Below are positions 7,996 to 17,680 of a stretch of 64,000 nucleotides of DNA, one piece after another. Each line of letters opens with the position of its first letter. Position 1 is the first letter of the stretch. The notes under the pieces were generated by a model. It worked only from the letters and a program-made list of their open reading frames with translations. It ran no database searches and was not told the origin of the DNA. Location: contig NZ_CP015249.1 in the NCBI RefSeq assembly GCF_001632775.1, positions 4,382,620 through 4,446,619 on the forward strand, written 5' to 3'. A program made the position numbers and the translations under genes. Source of the DNA: Dokdonella koreensis DS-123 (lineage in GTDB: Bacteria; Pseudomonadota; Gammaproteobacteria; Xanthomonadales; Rhodanobacteraceae).

Positions 7996-10395
7996 TCACG
8001 ACCCGTTGCCGAGCGCCGGCTCGCTGCCGGGCGCGCGCAGCAGCGCTGCCGGGATCGGCCGTTCCCCGGCCAGCCGGCGGGCGGTCGCCAGCGCATCGCG
8101 CCAGGCATCGGCCCGGCCGAGCGCGTGGTACAGCCGGACCTCCAGCAGGGCCGCATCGAAATCGACGTCGGCATAGCGGGCCGCCATCCCGACGACCGTG
8201 CTGGCCTGGGCCAGGTCGCCCTGCGCCAGCAGGAATCCGGCATAGGCCTCCACCACCCGGCCCGCCGTATTGGCGGCACCGCGCTGGCGCGCGAGGTCCA
8301 TCGCCTGCGCATACAGGGTCCGGGCCTCGCCGGACCGGCCTTCGGCGGCCGCTTGCCCGGCCTCTGCCAGCATGGCGTCGAGCCGGACCATCGGATCGCC
8401 GGTGGTGGCCGCCCAGGCGCGGAACGCGCGCACCTCCTCAGCCGCCTCGGGCAGGCGTCCGAGAACCCGCAGCGCCTGGGTGGCGATCCGCCAGCCGGTC
8501 GCGCGCGACCGGTCGAACTCCGGACCCGGCAGGTGCGGCAGCGCCTGCCGCGCCAGCAGCAATGCGGTCTCGGTCTCGCCGAGACGAAGGTCCAGGCCGG
8601 CCAGGCTGACCTGGGCGATCGCCCGCTGCGGCCAGTCGCGGCTGGCGTCGGCCTCGCGGATCATCTCGTCGAGCAGGATGCGCGCCTCGCCGAGCCGGCC
8701 GTTTTCTTCCAGCGCGCCGGCGCGCTGGTGGCGGAACAGGTTGCGCACGTCGCGATCCTGCACGCGCCCCAGGTACGACCAGCCCTGGTCGCTCGCCGCC
8801 AGCGCCGACGCCGGCTGCAGCAGCGCCAGGTGCGCGCCGATCTGGTTGGCCAGCGAGATCATGAGCTCGTCGATCAGGCCAAAGCGCTCGAACTGGCGCG
8901 CCGCCCGCTGCTGGATCGGCAATGCTTCGGCCTGGCGTCCCTGCGCCATCTCCAGCGTGCTCTCGTTGCTGTCCACGCGCGCCAGCAGCAGCGGATCGCC
9001 GGCCAGGCTCAGCGCGATGCGCGCGCGCGCGAAATCGGCCTGGGCCAGCGCATGGCGCTGCATGCGCGCATGGATCACGCCGCGGTCGTTGTAGGTGTGC
9101 CCGAGCAGCGCCGGCTGGTTGCGCGTCTCGAGCAAGGCGATCGCACGGTCGCAGGCGGCCAGCCCCGCATCCATCTGGCCGAGCCGGTTCAGCGCGATGC
9201 ACAGGCCGTCCTGCACGCGCGCATGCAGCACCGGATCGGTCTCGGCGGACACGTCCGCCAGCAGTGCATCCAATGCGGCACGCCCCTCGGCGAAGCGGCC
9301 GGTGCGCAGGTCGACCAGCGCGCCACGCAGGCGCACGGCCGGCAGGTCGCGCAACGCGGGCGCCGCACCCTCGATCAGCGCCCGTGCCCCGGCCGTATCG
9401 TCCGCCAGCCGCGCCGCGTCGATGCGCTGGACCAGCTCCGTCGCCGACAGCTCCATCGCCGCCGCCGGCGTCGGCACCGACCGCCCGAACTGGCCGAGCA
9501 GCCGCTCGACCACGGTGTCGCCGGCCGCGATCGCGCTGTCGGCTTCCGCCTGCAGCGGCCGTCGTGTGCCGTCCGGCTCGATCAGGTCGGCGTGGACCAC
9601 CCAGCCCTTGCCGGTGCGGCGCACCGCCGGAAGCACCAGATGACGCACGTCCAGCGCCACCCGCACCGCAGCGATCGCCGCCTCGCCCTCGACGCCCGGC
9701 CGCACCAGCCGGACGATGCCGTCGCTGGCCAGCACCGGCAGTCCGGCCGTGCGCAGCCGTGTCGCGATCAGGTCCATCAGGCCCAGGCGCAGCCAGGCGT
9801 CATCGTCCGTCGCGAACACTTCGGCCGGCAGCACCGCGATCGCGTCGCCCGGCAGGCCGTCGGCGGCGCGCGCCACCGTCGCGGGCGCTTCCGGCGGCGC
9901 CTCCGGCGGGCGGATGCGCAGCCAGGCCAGCCCCGCCACCACGGCCAGCCCGAGCACCAGCGCAGCCAGCAGCCACCGGCGGGAATCGCTGCGCGACGGC
10001 CGCACCGGTGTCGGGACGTCGGCCGGTGCAGCCAGGTCGATCGCCTCGCCCGCGATCGCCGGCGCCGGCACCGCGTCCTCGACGGTGACCGGGCCTACCC
10101 AGTGATAGCCGAAGCGCGGCACCGTGCGCAGCAGCGCCTGGGTTTCGGCGCTGTCGCCGACCGCGCGGCGCGCCGCCAGGATCGCCTTGCCGAGCATCGT
10201 GTCGCTGACGCTGGCCTTGCCCCAGACCGCCGCGACCAGTTCGTCGCGGCCGACCGCGCGGTCGCGGTGCTCGACCAGGTAGGCGATGCAGTCGAACACG
10301 GTCGGCGGCAGGTCCACCCGTACGCGGTCGCGCCGCAGCTCGCGCGCGGCGATGTCGAGGCTGCACTCGCCGAAATGGTGGACGCGCCGGTTCAT
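7996..10395 (-). CDS. Winged-helix/TM/TPR one-component membrane regulator
   Basis: Protein of 799 residues, paralogous to those at 3463, 15170, 47485 and 60710. The N-terminal DNA-binding domain (about 1-105) shows LPPTVFDCIAYLVEHRDRAV, GRDELVAAVWGKASVS and LLRTVPRFGYHWVG, the last being the wing typical of Trans_reg_C. A proline/acid-rich linker leads to one transmembrane segment at about 141-163 (WLLAALVLGLAVVAGLAWL). The remaining 630 residues begin with a TolB/FlgO-like stretch (IAVLPAEV, WLRLGLMDLIATRL) and continue as helical TPR-like repeats, ending in RRLAGERPIPAALLRAPG. This is a ToxR/CadC-like layout: signal sensed outside, promoter bound inside. It is followed by a secreted beta-helix gene on the same strand. 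TACCCT sits 6 bp before the ATG. Confidence 0.85.
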   Translation of the reverse strand: MNRRVHHFGECSLDIAARELRRDRVRVDLPPTVFDCIAYLVEHRDRAVGRDELVAAVWGKASVSDTMLGKAILAARRAVGDSAETQALLRTVPRFGYHWVGPVTVEDAVPAPAIAGEAIDLAAPADVPTPVRPSRSDSRRWLLAALVLGLAVVAGLAWLRIRPPEAPPEAPATVARAADGLPGDAIAVLPAEVFATDDDAWLRLGLMDLIATRLRTAGLPVLASDGIVRLVRPGVEGEAAIAAVRVALDVRHLVLPAVRRTGKGWVVHADLIEPDGTRRPLQAEADSAIAAGDTVVERLLGQFGRSVPTPAAAMELSATELVQRIDAARLADDTAGARALIEGAAPALRDLPAVRLRGALVDLRTGRFAEGRAALDALLADVSAETDPVLHARVQDGLCIALNRLGQMDAGLAACDRAIALLETRNQPALLGHTYNDRGVIHARMQRHALAQADFARARIALSLAGDPLLLARVDSNESTLEMAQGRQAEALPIQQRAARQFERFGLIDELMISLANQIGAHLALLQPASALAASDQGWSYLGRVQDRDVRNLFRHQRAGALEENGRLGEARILLDEMIREADASRDWPQRAIAQVSLAGLDLRLGETETALLLARQALPHLPGPEFDRSRATGWRIATQALRVLGRLPEAAEEVRAFRAWAATTGDPMVRLDAMLAEAGQAAAEGRSGEARTLYAQAMDLARQRGAANTAGRVVEAYAGFLLAQGDLAQASTVVGMAARYADVDFDAALLEVRLYHALGRADAWRDALATARRLAGERPIPAALLRAPGSEPALGNGS

Positions 10396-10401
10396 GTCGG
10401 C

Positions 10402-10407
10402 AGGGTA
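10402..10407 (-). promoter_or_regulatory. -10-like TACCCT, leaderless-type promoter
   Basis: TACCCT on the minus strand, 6 bp before the ATG of the regulator at 10395; no Shine-Dalgarno sequence fits in the gap. Confidence 0.5.
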
Positions 10408-10567
10408 GCGTCCGCGCCGGGGCGGGAAAAGCGCGGCCGCGCCTTCCGGGCCTCACGGCATCGTCATATCCGCTCCGCACGGCCGGGCGTACCCTAGCGC
10501 GGCGGACCGCCCCGGGCCTTCGACCGGGTCGGCCGCTTCCCCTGACCTGGCCGCAAGGAGACGTCCG

Positions 10568-10939
10568 ATGTCCAGCAATCCCGTCGGTTGGTTCGAGATC
10601 TATGTGCAGGACATGGCCCGCGCCAAGGCGTTCTACGAGGCCGTCTTCGCCGTGACGTTCGAGCGGCTCAACAGTCCCGAGATCGAGATGTGGGCGTTCC
10701 CGATGGACATGGACCGCTACGGCGCCGGCGGCGCCCTGGTTCGCATGCCCGGTGTTCCCTCGGGCGGCAACAGCACCCTGGTCTACTTCAGTTGCGAGGA
10801 TTGCGCCGTCGAAGCCAGCCGTGTCGCCGCGGCCGGCGGACGCATCGCGCGCGACAAGCTCTCGATCGGCGAGTACGGCTTCATCGTGCTGGCGCACGAC
10901 AGCGAGGGCAACCTGATCGGGCTGCACTCGCTGCGCTGA
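10568..10939 (+). CDS. VOC-fold (glyoxalase/bleomycin-resistance superfamily) protein
   Basis: Small cytoplasmic protein of 123 residues with the vicinal-oxygen-chelate fold pattern. The first half has VGWFEIYVQDMARAKAFYEAVF, the typical opening strand and FYE helix; the second has STLVYFSCEDCAVEASRVAAAGG and a closing strand FIVLAHDSEGNLIGLHS with the usual D-x-EGN-x-IGLH end. The substrate cannot be predicted; such stand-alone members are often annotated only as VOC family protein. The start is well supported by AAGGAG 7 bp before the ATG. A TACCCT hexamer near 10490 could be its -10. It sits alone between two regulator modules that run the other way. Confidence 0.85.
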   Translation: MSSNPVGWFEIYVQDMARAKAFYEAVFAVTFERLNSPEIEMWAFPMDMDRYGAGGALVRMPGVPSGGNSTLVYFSCEDCAVEASRVAAAGGRIARDKLSIGEYGFIVLAHDSEGNLIGLHSLR

Positions 10940-11003
10940 TACCGCCGCCGCGTTCCCCCTCGCGCACCGCGCTCCGGCCCTGCCGGCGCGCGGTGCGGAT
11001 GCC

Positions 11004-14000
11004 TCAGGGATCGGCCGCGAACGGCAGGAACGACAGGCCGACCGTCGGTGCGTGGCGCAGCGCCGCGTCGGCGGGAACCGTGTCCAGCGACACGCTGGCC
11101 GAGCGTTGCGCGGCCCAGAGACGCAGGACCGATCCGGCTGCCTCGTCCCGTTCGAGCGCCAGCATGACCGGTGCCGCCGCCGGCAGCCAGTCGCCGGCCT
11201 GTTCGCGATCGGCCTGGATCGTCACCAGCCGCACCAGGTCCGCCGCTCCGACGATGAACCGCTCGATGCGCGCGACCGGCCGGTCACCGGCGAAGACGGT
11301 GGCCACGGTCCGCGCCGTTGCCGCAGCGGGCTCGTCGGCGAGGTCGAACACCACCGCCTCCGCGGCCGGCCAGGCAGTGAGCCGCTCCGCATCGGCGGCC
11401 GCGCCGTCGCCGTAGCGCTCGTAGCCGTCGCGGAACAGCACCATCGTGGTGGTGGCGCTGGCCTGGTCGTTGGCCGGATTGCCGTCGTTGGCCGCCTGCG
11501 CCAGCACCGCGGTGACGAGGGCCTGTTCGGCCACATCCTGGCGCACCGGACTGGTCAGCAGGTAGCTGACGCCGGCACCCGGCGGCAGGCTGAGCGCGCT
11601 GTCGGCCAGGGCCCCCTGGCCCGAGGCGGTGCAGCCGCTGGACACCGGGCCCAGGCAGATCCAGCGTGTCGATGCCGCGTCGAGCGGAGCGGCCAGCTCG
11701 CTGCCGATGACGACCGAGGACGCCGGGTCGGCTCCCTGGTTGTGGACGGTGACCACGTAGTCGAGCAGCTGGCCCGGGCGCACGTGCTCGCGGCCCGCCA
11801 CCAGGTGCACGGCGACGTCGCTGCTGCCGATGCTGTTGGTCAGCGCGAAGGCGACCGGCGCGGCGATGCCGGCGACGCTGGCCTGGACCGCATAGCTGCC
11901 CGTCGTCGCATTGGCGGTCGCGGTGACGGCCGCGTAGCCGTTGCCGTCGGTGGTCGCCGTCGGCGCCGACAGCACCGCGCCGGCACCGCTTGCCGGTGCG
12001 GTGAAGTGGACGGCGGCGCCCGCGACCGGGTTGTTCCAGACGTCGCGCACCTGGACCGCCAGCGGCAGGGCGAACGGCCGGCCGATGGCGGCCGTCTGGC
12101 CGCCGCCGCCGAGCGCCGCCAGCACGCTCGGCGCGCCGGCCGCGCCGGTGCCTGCCAGCGCGATCTCGAAGCTGCCGGCGTTGCTGGACACCGGCACCGT
12201 GGTCGCCGCCGGTCCCAACAGCGTCGGCGTGAATGCAAAGCCGAGCGTGCAGCTGGTCCCCGGCGACAGGTTGAACGGACCGGCCGGGCAGGTGCCGCCA
12301 TTGCGCGCGAACGGCGCCTCGACCGCACCGACCTCGATCGCCTCGACCGTGCCGGTACCCGTGTTGCGGACTTGTGTAGTGGCGGTGCCGCTGGTGCCGA
12401 GCCCGACCGGGCCGAAGGCGAGCGCCAACGGATCGACCAGAAGCTGGCCCTGGCCCGGCTCGACGTGCAGGTGCACCGAGACCGGGACCGGCGTATTGCC
12501 GCCGCCATCGTTGCTGCGCACGCACAGCAACGCGTGGTAGTCGCCCGGCTCCAGGCCGGCCGAGTTGATGCCGATCGCCACGGCAGCCTCGGTACCGGCA
12601 TTGACGTTGCCGCTACCCGGCGTGATCGTCAGCCACGGCAGCGCTGCCGGCGCGTCGCAACCGGTCGGCGGCGACTGCGGGCCGGCCTCGACCGCGCGGA
12701 TCAGCATCGACCGGTACTGCGCGAACGGCGTCTGCACCGGCTGCCACGCGCCGCCGCCCGAGTAGTTCCAGTAGTAGCCGCCGGCATGGCCGACCGGACG
12801 ATCGGCCGATTCGTCGGACAGCACGAAGACGTTCTGCGGATTGGTCGGCTGCCAGCGCAGGCCCACGTAGACGCTGCCGGTCTCGACCGTCGTGTACAGC
12901 GCGGACAGGTCGTAGGCGTGCCAGACCGGCGTCGCCACCGGGTACGGCGGGATGCCGCTGGCGGTGACCGCCAGCGCGCCCAGCTCGGTGCCGGGCGTGC
13001 CGCCCGGGCCGTTGTCGTCGAAGACGACGATCTCGAACGCGAACGTCGAGACGCCGCCGCTGCCGCCGAACGAGAAGCAAGCCGAGCCGATCGAGGCCGG
13101 GTAGCTGGCCGGCGTGAACTTGTCGACGATCATCACGCCGCCGGGCCAGGCGGCGTTGCCGCCGTAGGCCGATTCCGCGCTGCCGTCGTCGTGGACGATC
13201 AGGCCCGATCCGGCCTGGCAGTCCGCCGGCGCACCGCGCCCGGCCGACGGCAGCGCTTCGTGCGCGGTGTCGATCGACCAGGCCAGGATGCCGCCGCCGT
13301 CGTTGGCGATGGCCAGGTTCTGAGTCTGCGTGCCGGTCTGCTGGACATGGAAATCCAGGTTCGGCGGCTCGACGCGGATCATCGGCGGCGCCGGCATGGT
13401 GCAGGTGACCTGCACGCTGCCGATGTCGGTCGCACCGATCGTGCCGCCGCCGTTGGCGACCTGGCAGGCCTGCTCCGGCACCGGCGGCTGGGCGACCGTC
13501 ACCGTATAGCTGTCACCGGTGGCGACGCCGAGCACGAACGCGAAGCGGCCGTCGGCCGCCACCGTCAGCGTTTCGCTGCCGCCGGCGCCGGTGTCCAGTC
13601 GCAGCCGCAGGCCGGTGCCGAGCATGCCCGCCACGGTACCGGCCACCTCGTAGGCCACCGGCCCCTGGTAGTCGGCGAGCGGACCGCCGCCGCGCACCAG
13701 GCGCACGCGCCCGAAGTCCAGGTCCTTGGGCACGCCGAGCTGGTGCCCGAACTCGAAGTTCATCACATAGGCGTTTTCGGTCGCATGCTGGAGCGACGTC
13801 GAGCTCCAGTGCATCTCGACGTCGGGGTTCGGAAACACGCGCGCGTCGAGGATCGGCATCGCGCAGCGACGTTCGCGCAGGCTTTCCAGTTCCTTGAGGT
13901 TGGGCACGCGCCAGTCGCGGAAGCCGAGGTGCCCGGCTGCATTGCGCGCGCGCGCCTCCAGGAACGCCGCCTGCCAGCTGCCGGTCCAGGGCTCGCCCTC

Positions 14001-14975
14001 GCAACGCGACTTCTCGCCGCCGTCGACGAGTTCCTGGCCGAGCGAGCAGCGGTCCCAGACCAGGCCGGTGCGGCGGTCGAGCACGGTCGGGCCGTCGATC
14101 TCGTAGGCGCCGGCGGTGCCGGGCCGGATCTGCGGGTTCTCCATGCCGCCGCAGACCGGCGGCTCGCCCTGGCTTTCGACCAGCGCCCCGCTGACCACGC
14201 GGATCGCCAGCAGCCCGCCCTTGGGATGGCTTTCGACGTGACCGTCGGCGAACGTCAGGCCGTAGGCGAACTCGGGACTCGGCTCATGGGCCGTATCGGC
14301 GGTCCAGCCGCCGTTGTAGCCACGAAACGGACCGCCGTCGGCGAAGTAGACCGGATCCAGCGCGCCGCCCTCGTCCATCGACCGGCCGAAATCGACCAGG
14401 TCGTGCAGCTCGTCCAGGCTCGGCAGCCGCCAGTCGGTGCGGCCGCACAGCGCCTGGGCGTTGACGTAGTCGACGTAGGCCTGCGTGTTGCAGGTCAGCG
14501 TGAAGCCGCAACCGAGCTCGACACCCCCCTCCTCGCCGGCGTTGCCGCCGTCGTGCTCCGGGTCGGGCTGGTACCAGTGGAAACCCCATTCGAAGTGCCG
14601 CGGGCTGGCGGCATTGGCGACCTTGATCTCCCACAGCAGGCCGGTGTGGTTGTCGCGCGTGCAGGCCCAGCTGGTCGGCGGCGTGCCGAGCGTGGCGCTG
14701 GCCGGCAGCGCGCTGCCGTTGTTGGCGATCTTGGTGTAGTCGAAGCCGGCATCGCCGCCGCCGACCTTGACCAGCTGGCCGGCCGCGGCCGCCGCGTCGC
14801 GCCCGTGGTGGCCGTCCTCGCCGCGGTAGCCGGGCAGCCGGCAGGACTGGACCTGACCGGCCGCGTCGTAGCACTGTCCCTGGCCGCTGTCGTTGCGTGC
14901 CTGCAACGGAACGCCCGCCCATGTGGCGGCGGGCAGGAACAAGAGAAGCAGCGACAAACGCGCAAAGCCAGGCAT
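11004..14975 (-). CDS. Large secreted mosaic protein (DUF1566, choice-of-anchor D, Ig-like, DUF11)
   Basis: Exported protein of 1323 residues with signal peptide LSLLLLFLPAATWAG. Two DUF1566 (Lcl) domains lie at about 100-260 and 275-435, each with WRLP/WRVP-x-L-x-EL and, in the second, MHWSSTS and RVRLVRGG. An Ig-like domain with Gly/Ser-rich loops follows, then a region around 530-800 with a gap-filling beta fold. An ASPM/Hydin-type choice-of-anchor D domain (LAFGPVGLGTSGTATTQVRN) and a Big_1-like Ig domain come next (VHFTAPASGAGAVLSAPTAT, close to those of the 2399-residue protein). A DUF11 domain (DVAVHLVAG, LDYVVTVHNQG) ends at MVLFRDGYERYG near residue 1185. About 134 further residues follow that motif, so here it is internal. 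The gene is behind the regulator at 15170 on the same strand. Function unknown, probably surface-exposed. Confidence 0.75.
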   Translation of the reverse strand: MPGFARLSLLLLFLPAATWAGVPLQARNDSGQGQCYDAAGQVQSCRLPGYRGEDGHHGRDAAAAAGQLVKVGGGDAGFDYTKIANNGSALPASATLGTPPTSWACTRDNHTGLLWEIKVANAASPRHFEWGFHWYQPDPEHDGGNAGEEGGVELGCGFTLTCNTQAYVDYVNAQALCGRTDWRLPSLDELHDLVDFGRSMDEGGALDPVYFADGGPFRGYNGGWTADTAHEPSPEFAYGLTFADGHVESHPKGGLLAIRVVSGALVESQGEPPVCGGMENPQIRPGTAGAYEIDGPTVLDRRTGLVWDRCSLGQELVDGGEKSRCEGEPWTGSWQAAFLEARARNAAGHLGFRDWRVPNLKELESLRERRCAMPILDARVFPNPDVEMHWSSTSLQHATENAYVMNFEFGHQLGVPKDLDFGRVRLVRGGGPLADYQGPVAYEVAGTVAGMLGTGLRLRLDTGAGGSETLTVAADGRFAFVLGVATGDSYTVTVAQPPVPEQACQVANGGGTIGATDIGSVQVTCTMPAPPMIRVEPPNLDFHVQQTGTQTQNLAIANDGGGILAWSIDTAHEALPSAGRGAPADCQAGSGLIVHDDGSAESAYGGNAAWPGGVMIVDKFTPASYPASIGSACFSFGGSGGVSTFAFEIVVFDDNGPGGTPGTELGALAVTASGIPPYPVATPVWHAYDLSALYTTVETGSVYVGLRWQPTNPQNVFVLSDESADRPVGHAGGYYWNYSGGGAWQPVQTPFAQYRSMLIRAVEAGPQSPPTGCDAPAALPWLTITPGSGNVNAGTEAAVAIGINSAGLEPGDYHALLCVRSNDGGGNTPVPVSVHLHVEPGQGQLLVDPLALAFGPVGLGTSGTATTQVRNTGTGTVEAIEVGAVEAPFARNGGTCPAGPFNLSPGTSCTLGFAFTPTLLGPAATTVPVSSNAGSFEIALAGTGAAGAPSVLAALGGGGQTAAIGRPFALPLAVQVRDVWNNPVAGAAVHFTAPASGAGAVLSAPTATTDGNGYAAVTATANATTGSYAVQASVAGIAAPVAFALTNSIGSSDVAVHLVAGREHVRPGQLLDYVVTVHNQGADPASSVVIGSELAAPLDAASTRWICLGPVSSGCTASGQGALADSALSLPPGAGVSYLLTSPVRQDVAEQALVTAVLAQAANDGNPANDQASATTTMVLFRDGYERYGDGAAADAERLTAWPAAEAVVFDLADEPAAATARTVATVFAGDRPVARIERFIVGAADLVRLVTIQADREQAGDWLPAAAPVMLALERDEAAGSVLRLWAAQRSASVSLDTVPADAALRHAPTVGLSFLPFAADP

Positions 14976-15047
14976 CGGACCGTCCCACGGCAGTGAAGTA
15001 CACGGCGAGTCTGGCCCAAGGCCGCCGGCCGGCGCATTCGGGATGGA

Positions 15048-15073
15048 TTCAAGAGCGCTTCAGGGGTGCTTCA
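15048..15073 (-). promoter_or_regulatory. Three 11-bp phased repeats (possible operator)
   Basis: TTCA at 15048-15051, 15059-15062 and 15070-15073 (TGAAGC, TGAAGC, TGAATC on the coding strand), each exactly 11 bp apart, 73-98 bp before the DUF1566 protein gene. Same phasing as in the other modules but a different repeat word. Confidence 0.45.
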
Positions 15074-15169
15074 TGGCCCCGCAACGCCGAGGCGATGGCC
15101 GTACCACGGGGGCGGGCCACCGCGCTGCCGGCGCCACGCCGCGTTCCAGCGCCTCATGCCGGTCGGCCG

Positions 15170-17572
15170 CTACCCGCGGTTCGACAGGGCATTCTTCAGC
15201 GGCTCGCTGATCAACGCCTCGGGGACCGGACGCTGGCCCGCCAGGCCGCGCGCGCGTTCCAGCGCGGTACGCCACGGTCCGGCCTGGCCGAGCGACTGGT
15301 GCAGCCGCGCCTCCAGCAGCGCGCAGTCGAAGTCGCGGTCGGACCACGCCGCCACGCGGCCGATCACCGTGGCGGCCCGTTCGAGCCAGCCATCGCTGAT
15401 CAGGGCGTTGCCGTACGAGCCGGCCACCCGCGCGATCTCCAGCGGCACGCCGATGCGATCGGCCGCCTGCAGCGCCGCCTCGTAGAACCGGTAGGCCTGC
15501 TCCGGGTCGTGGTCGGCCCAGTGCTGCTCGGCCTGGATCAGGTCGGCATGCAGGCGCGCCTCCTCGTCGACCTGCGCCGCCCACTGCGTGATCCGCGGCA
15601 GCTGCTGGCGCGCGGTCGCATCATCCCCTTGCGCCCGCAGGCTCGTCAGGTAGCTGCGCCAGACCGCGCCGGCGTCGCCGGGTATCGCCGCCGCATCGCC
15701 GAGCAGCGCCGCCAGTATCGGTGTCGCCTCGGCCGGCCGGCGCAGCTCCAACAGCAACCGTCCCCGCGCATAGCGCACCTGGCGCCATTGGTAGGCCTCG
15801 TCATGGCGGCCCTCCTGCTGCTCGATGCCGTCGAGCACGCGGCCGGCCTCGTCGAGCTGGCCGTCGTCGATCAAGGCCAGCGCGTGCACCGCCGCCGCCA
15901 TCGGATACAGGCGCTGGGACGGCTGGTCGCGCACCTGCAGCCAGACCGCGCGCGAAACGGCCAGGGCCGCCACATGGTCGAGCAGTTCGCGGTGCATCTG
16001 CGCCAGGGCGATGCCCAGGCCGTTGGCTTCCGCCTGCGCACCCAGCCGCTCGAAGCGCGCGATCGCGCGCGCCAGGCGCGGCGCCGCCTCCGCCAGGCGC
16101 CGGCGGTCCGCCGCCATCGTGGCGAAGCCGGCGTCCACCACCGCCACACCGAACGCATCGCCGGTGCCTTCCAGGATCGCCCGCGCCCGGCCCAGCGCCG
16201 CCGTGCTGTCGTCGAACCGGTGCAGGCTGCCCAGGCTGACGCCGAGATAGGCCCAGGCCGTGCCCAGGTGGCCCGGCTGGTTCAGCGGCTCCAACAAGGC
16301 GATCGCCTCGCGGTAGAGCGGCTCGGCCTCGTCGAAGCGCGCACGCGTCCGCGCGATCGAACCCAGCCCGATCAGGCTGCGAGCGCGCAGCAGCGGCTGC
16401 GCCTCCGGCGTCAGTTCCTGCAACAGCGCGCGAAAGCCCTGCCCGGCCTGGTCCAGCCGGCCAGCCCGGTAGTCCAGCTGGATCGCCTGGAACTTCAGCT
16501 CCGGGCGGTCGCGCACGGCCGGCGGCGCGGTGTCGAGCAGCACCGCCGCCGCGTCCAGCCGGTCGGCCAGGAACTCCGACTCGATCCGCTGCACCCATTC
16601 GGCCAGCACCCGGTCCGGATCGGCCTCCACCTGGTCGGGCAACGGCTCGCGCTTGAGCAAGGCCAGCAGGCGGTCGCTGGCCAGGCGCGCCGCGTCGAGC
16701 AGCTCCGGCGCGTCCGCCACCACCGACGCCGGCAGGTCCGCCGCACCGTGCAGCGTGAACCGCACCTGCCAGCGGCCGGCGCTGCGCTCCGCCGCCGGCT
16801 CGACGACGATTCCGGCGCCCGCCTCGCGCGCCAGCCGCGGGATATCGGCGCGCAAGGCTTCTTCTCGCACCAGGGCCACCGCCGTCGCACTGGGCACCAC
16901 CGGCCAGCCGCCGGCGCGAACGCGGTCGGCGACGGCATCCATCAGGCCCAGCGGCACCCAGGCCGTCTCCGCCAGCCGCGGTACCGCCACCGGCAACACG
17001 AGCACCGGCCGCGCGTCCGACGTCGCGATCGCCGGCGAAACCGGCACCGCAGGTGCCGGCGCCTGCCGGGTGAACCACGCCAGCGCCAACACCGCCACCG
17101 TCACGATCGCCAGGCCGAGCAGTGCGCCCTGCCAGCGGCGCGCCGGCCGCGCCATCGGGATCGGCGCCGGCAGATCAGGCGGCGGCGCCGTTTCGACCGG
17201 CGGCGGCGCCAACACCGGTGTTTCCGCCGACTCCGCCTCGGCCGGCGATTCAGCGCCGGTCTGTACCGCCGTGATCCAGCGATAGCCGAAGCGCGGGATC
17301 GTGCGGATCATGCCCTGCTCGCCGCCGCTGTCGCCCACCGCGCGCCGCGCGTGCATGACCGTCTGCGCCAGCAGCGTATCGGTGACCTCGGCCCGTCCCC
17401 ACACCGCCGCGATCAGCTCGTCGCGGCCCACCGCGCGCTCGCGGTGCCGGACCAGGTAGGCCAGGCAATCGAACACCTGCGGCGTCAACGCCAGCAGCTG
17501 TCCCTCGTGCTCCAGCTCGCGCTTGGCCGTGTCGAGGCGGTATGCGCCGAAACGGAAGGACTCATCGTTCAT
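15170..17572 (-). CDS. Winged-helix/TM/TPR one-component membrane regulator
   Basis: Paralogue of 800 residues. The start is taken at ATG 17572 (MNDESFRFGAYRLD); an in-frame TTG at 17590 would add six residues but lines up with no paralogue. The winged helix spans about 1-100 (LTPQVFDCLAYLVRHRERAV, GRDELIAAVWGRAEVT, MIRTIPRFGYRWI). A linker rich in Pro, Ala and Glu leads to a transmembrane segment at about 142-165 (GALLGLAIVTVAVLALAWF). The outer part has the LPVAVPRLAETAWVPLGLMD block and TPR-like helices, ending in LAGQRPVPEALISEPL. Its partner by position is the large DUF1566 mosaic protein 195 bp downstream on the same strand. A TATGCT hexamer lies 8 bp before the ATG. Confidence 0.85.
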   Translation of the reverse strand: MNDESFRFGAYRLDTAKRELEHEGQLLALTPQVFDCLAYLVRHRERAVGRDELIAAVWGRAEVTDTLLAQTVMHARRAVGDSGGEQGMIRTIPRFGYRWITAVQTGAESPAEAESAETPVLAPPPVETAPPPDLPAPIPMARPARRWQGALLGLAIVTVAVLALAWFTRQAPAPAVPVSPAIATSDARPVLVLPVAVPRLAETAWVPLGLMDAVADRVRAGGWPVVPSATAVALVREEALRADIPRLAREAGAGIVVEPAAERSAGRWQVRFTLHGAADLPASVVADAPELLDAARLASDRLLALLKREPLPDQVEADPDRVLAEWVQRIESEFLADRLDAAAVLLDTAPPAVRDRPELKFQAIQLDYRAGRLDQAGQGFRALLQELTPEAQPLLRARSLIGLGSIARTRARFDEAEPLYREAIALLEPLNQPGHLGTAWAYLGVSLGSLHRFDDSTAALGRARAILEGTGDAFGVAVVDAGFATMAADRRRLAEAAPRLARAIARFERLGAQAEANGLGIALAQMHRELLDHVAALAVSRAVWLQVRDQPSQRLYPMAAAVHALALIDDGQLDEAGRVLDGIEQQEGRHDEAYQWRQVRYARGRLLLELRRPAEATPILAALLGDAAAIPGDAGAVWRSYLTSLRAQGDDATARQQLPRITQWAAQVDEEARLHADLIQAEQHWADHDPEQAYRFYEAALQAADRIGVPLEIARVAGSYGNALISDGWLERAATVIGRVAAWSDRDFDCALLEARLHQSLGQAGPWRTALERARGLAGQRPVPEALISEPLKNALSNRG

Positions 17573-17580
17573 CGCCGGGG

Positions 17581-17586
17581 AGCATA
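17581..17586 (-). promoter_or_regulatory. -10-like TATGCT near regulator start
   Basis: TATGCT on the minus strand, 8 bp before ATG 17572. The gap is two bases longer than in the four paralogues, so this is the weakest of the five predicted leaderless promoters. Confidence 0.35.
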
Positions 17587-17680
17587 GCAAGAGGCCCTCG
17601 AACGGACCTTGGCGCGAGGCCGGCGAGCGCCCCGAACGCAGGACGCCGAGAGTACAGGCATCCCTGCCCGTCGCGGACGC

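Noticed and set aside
11052..14996. Plus-strand open frame of over 1300 codons antisense to the DUF1566 protein
   Set aside because: No domain or signal is visible; the minus-strand frame has a signal peptide and clear domains. The open frame results from high third-position GC.
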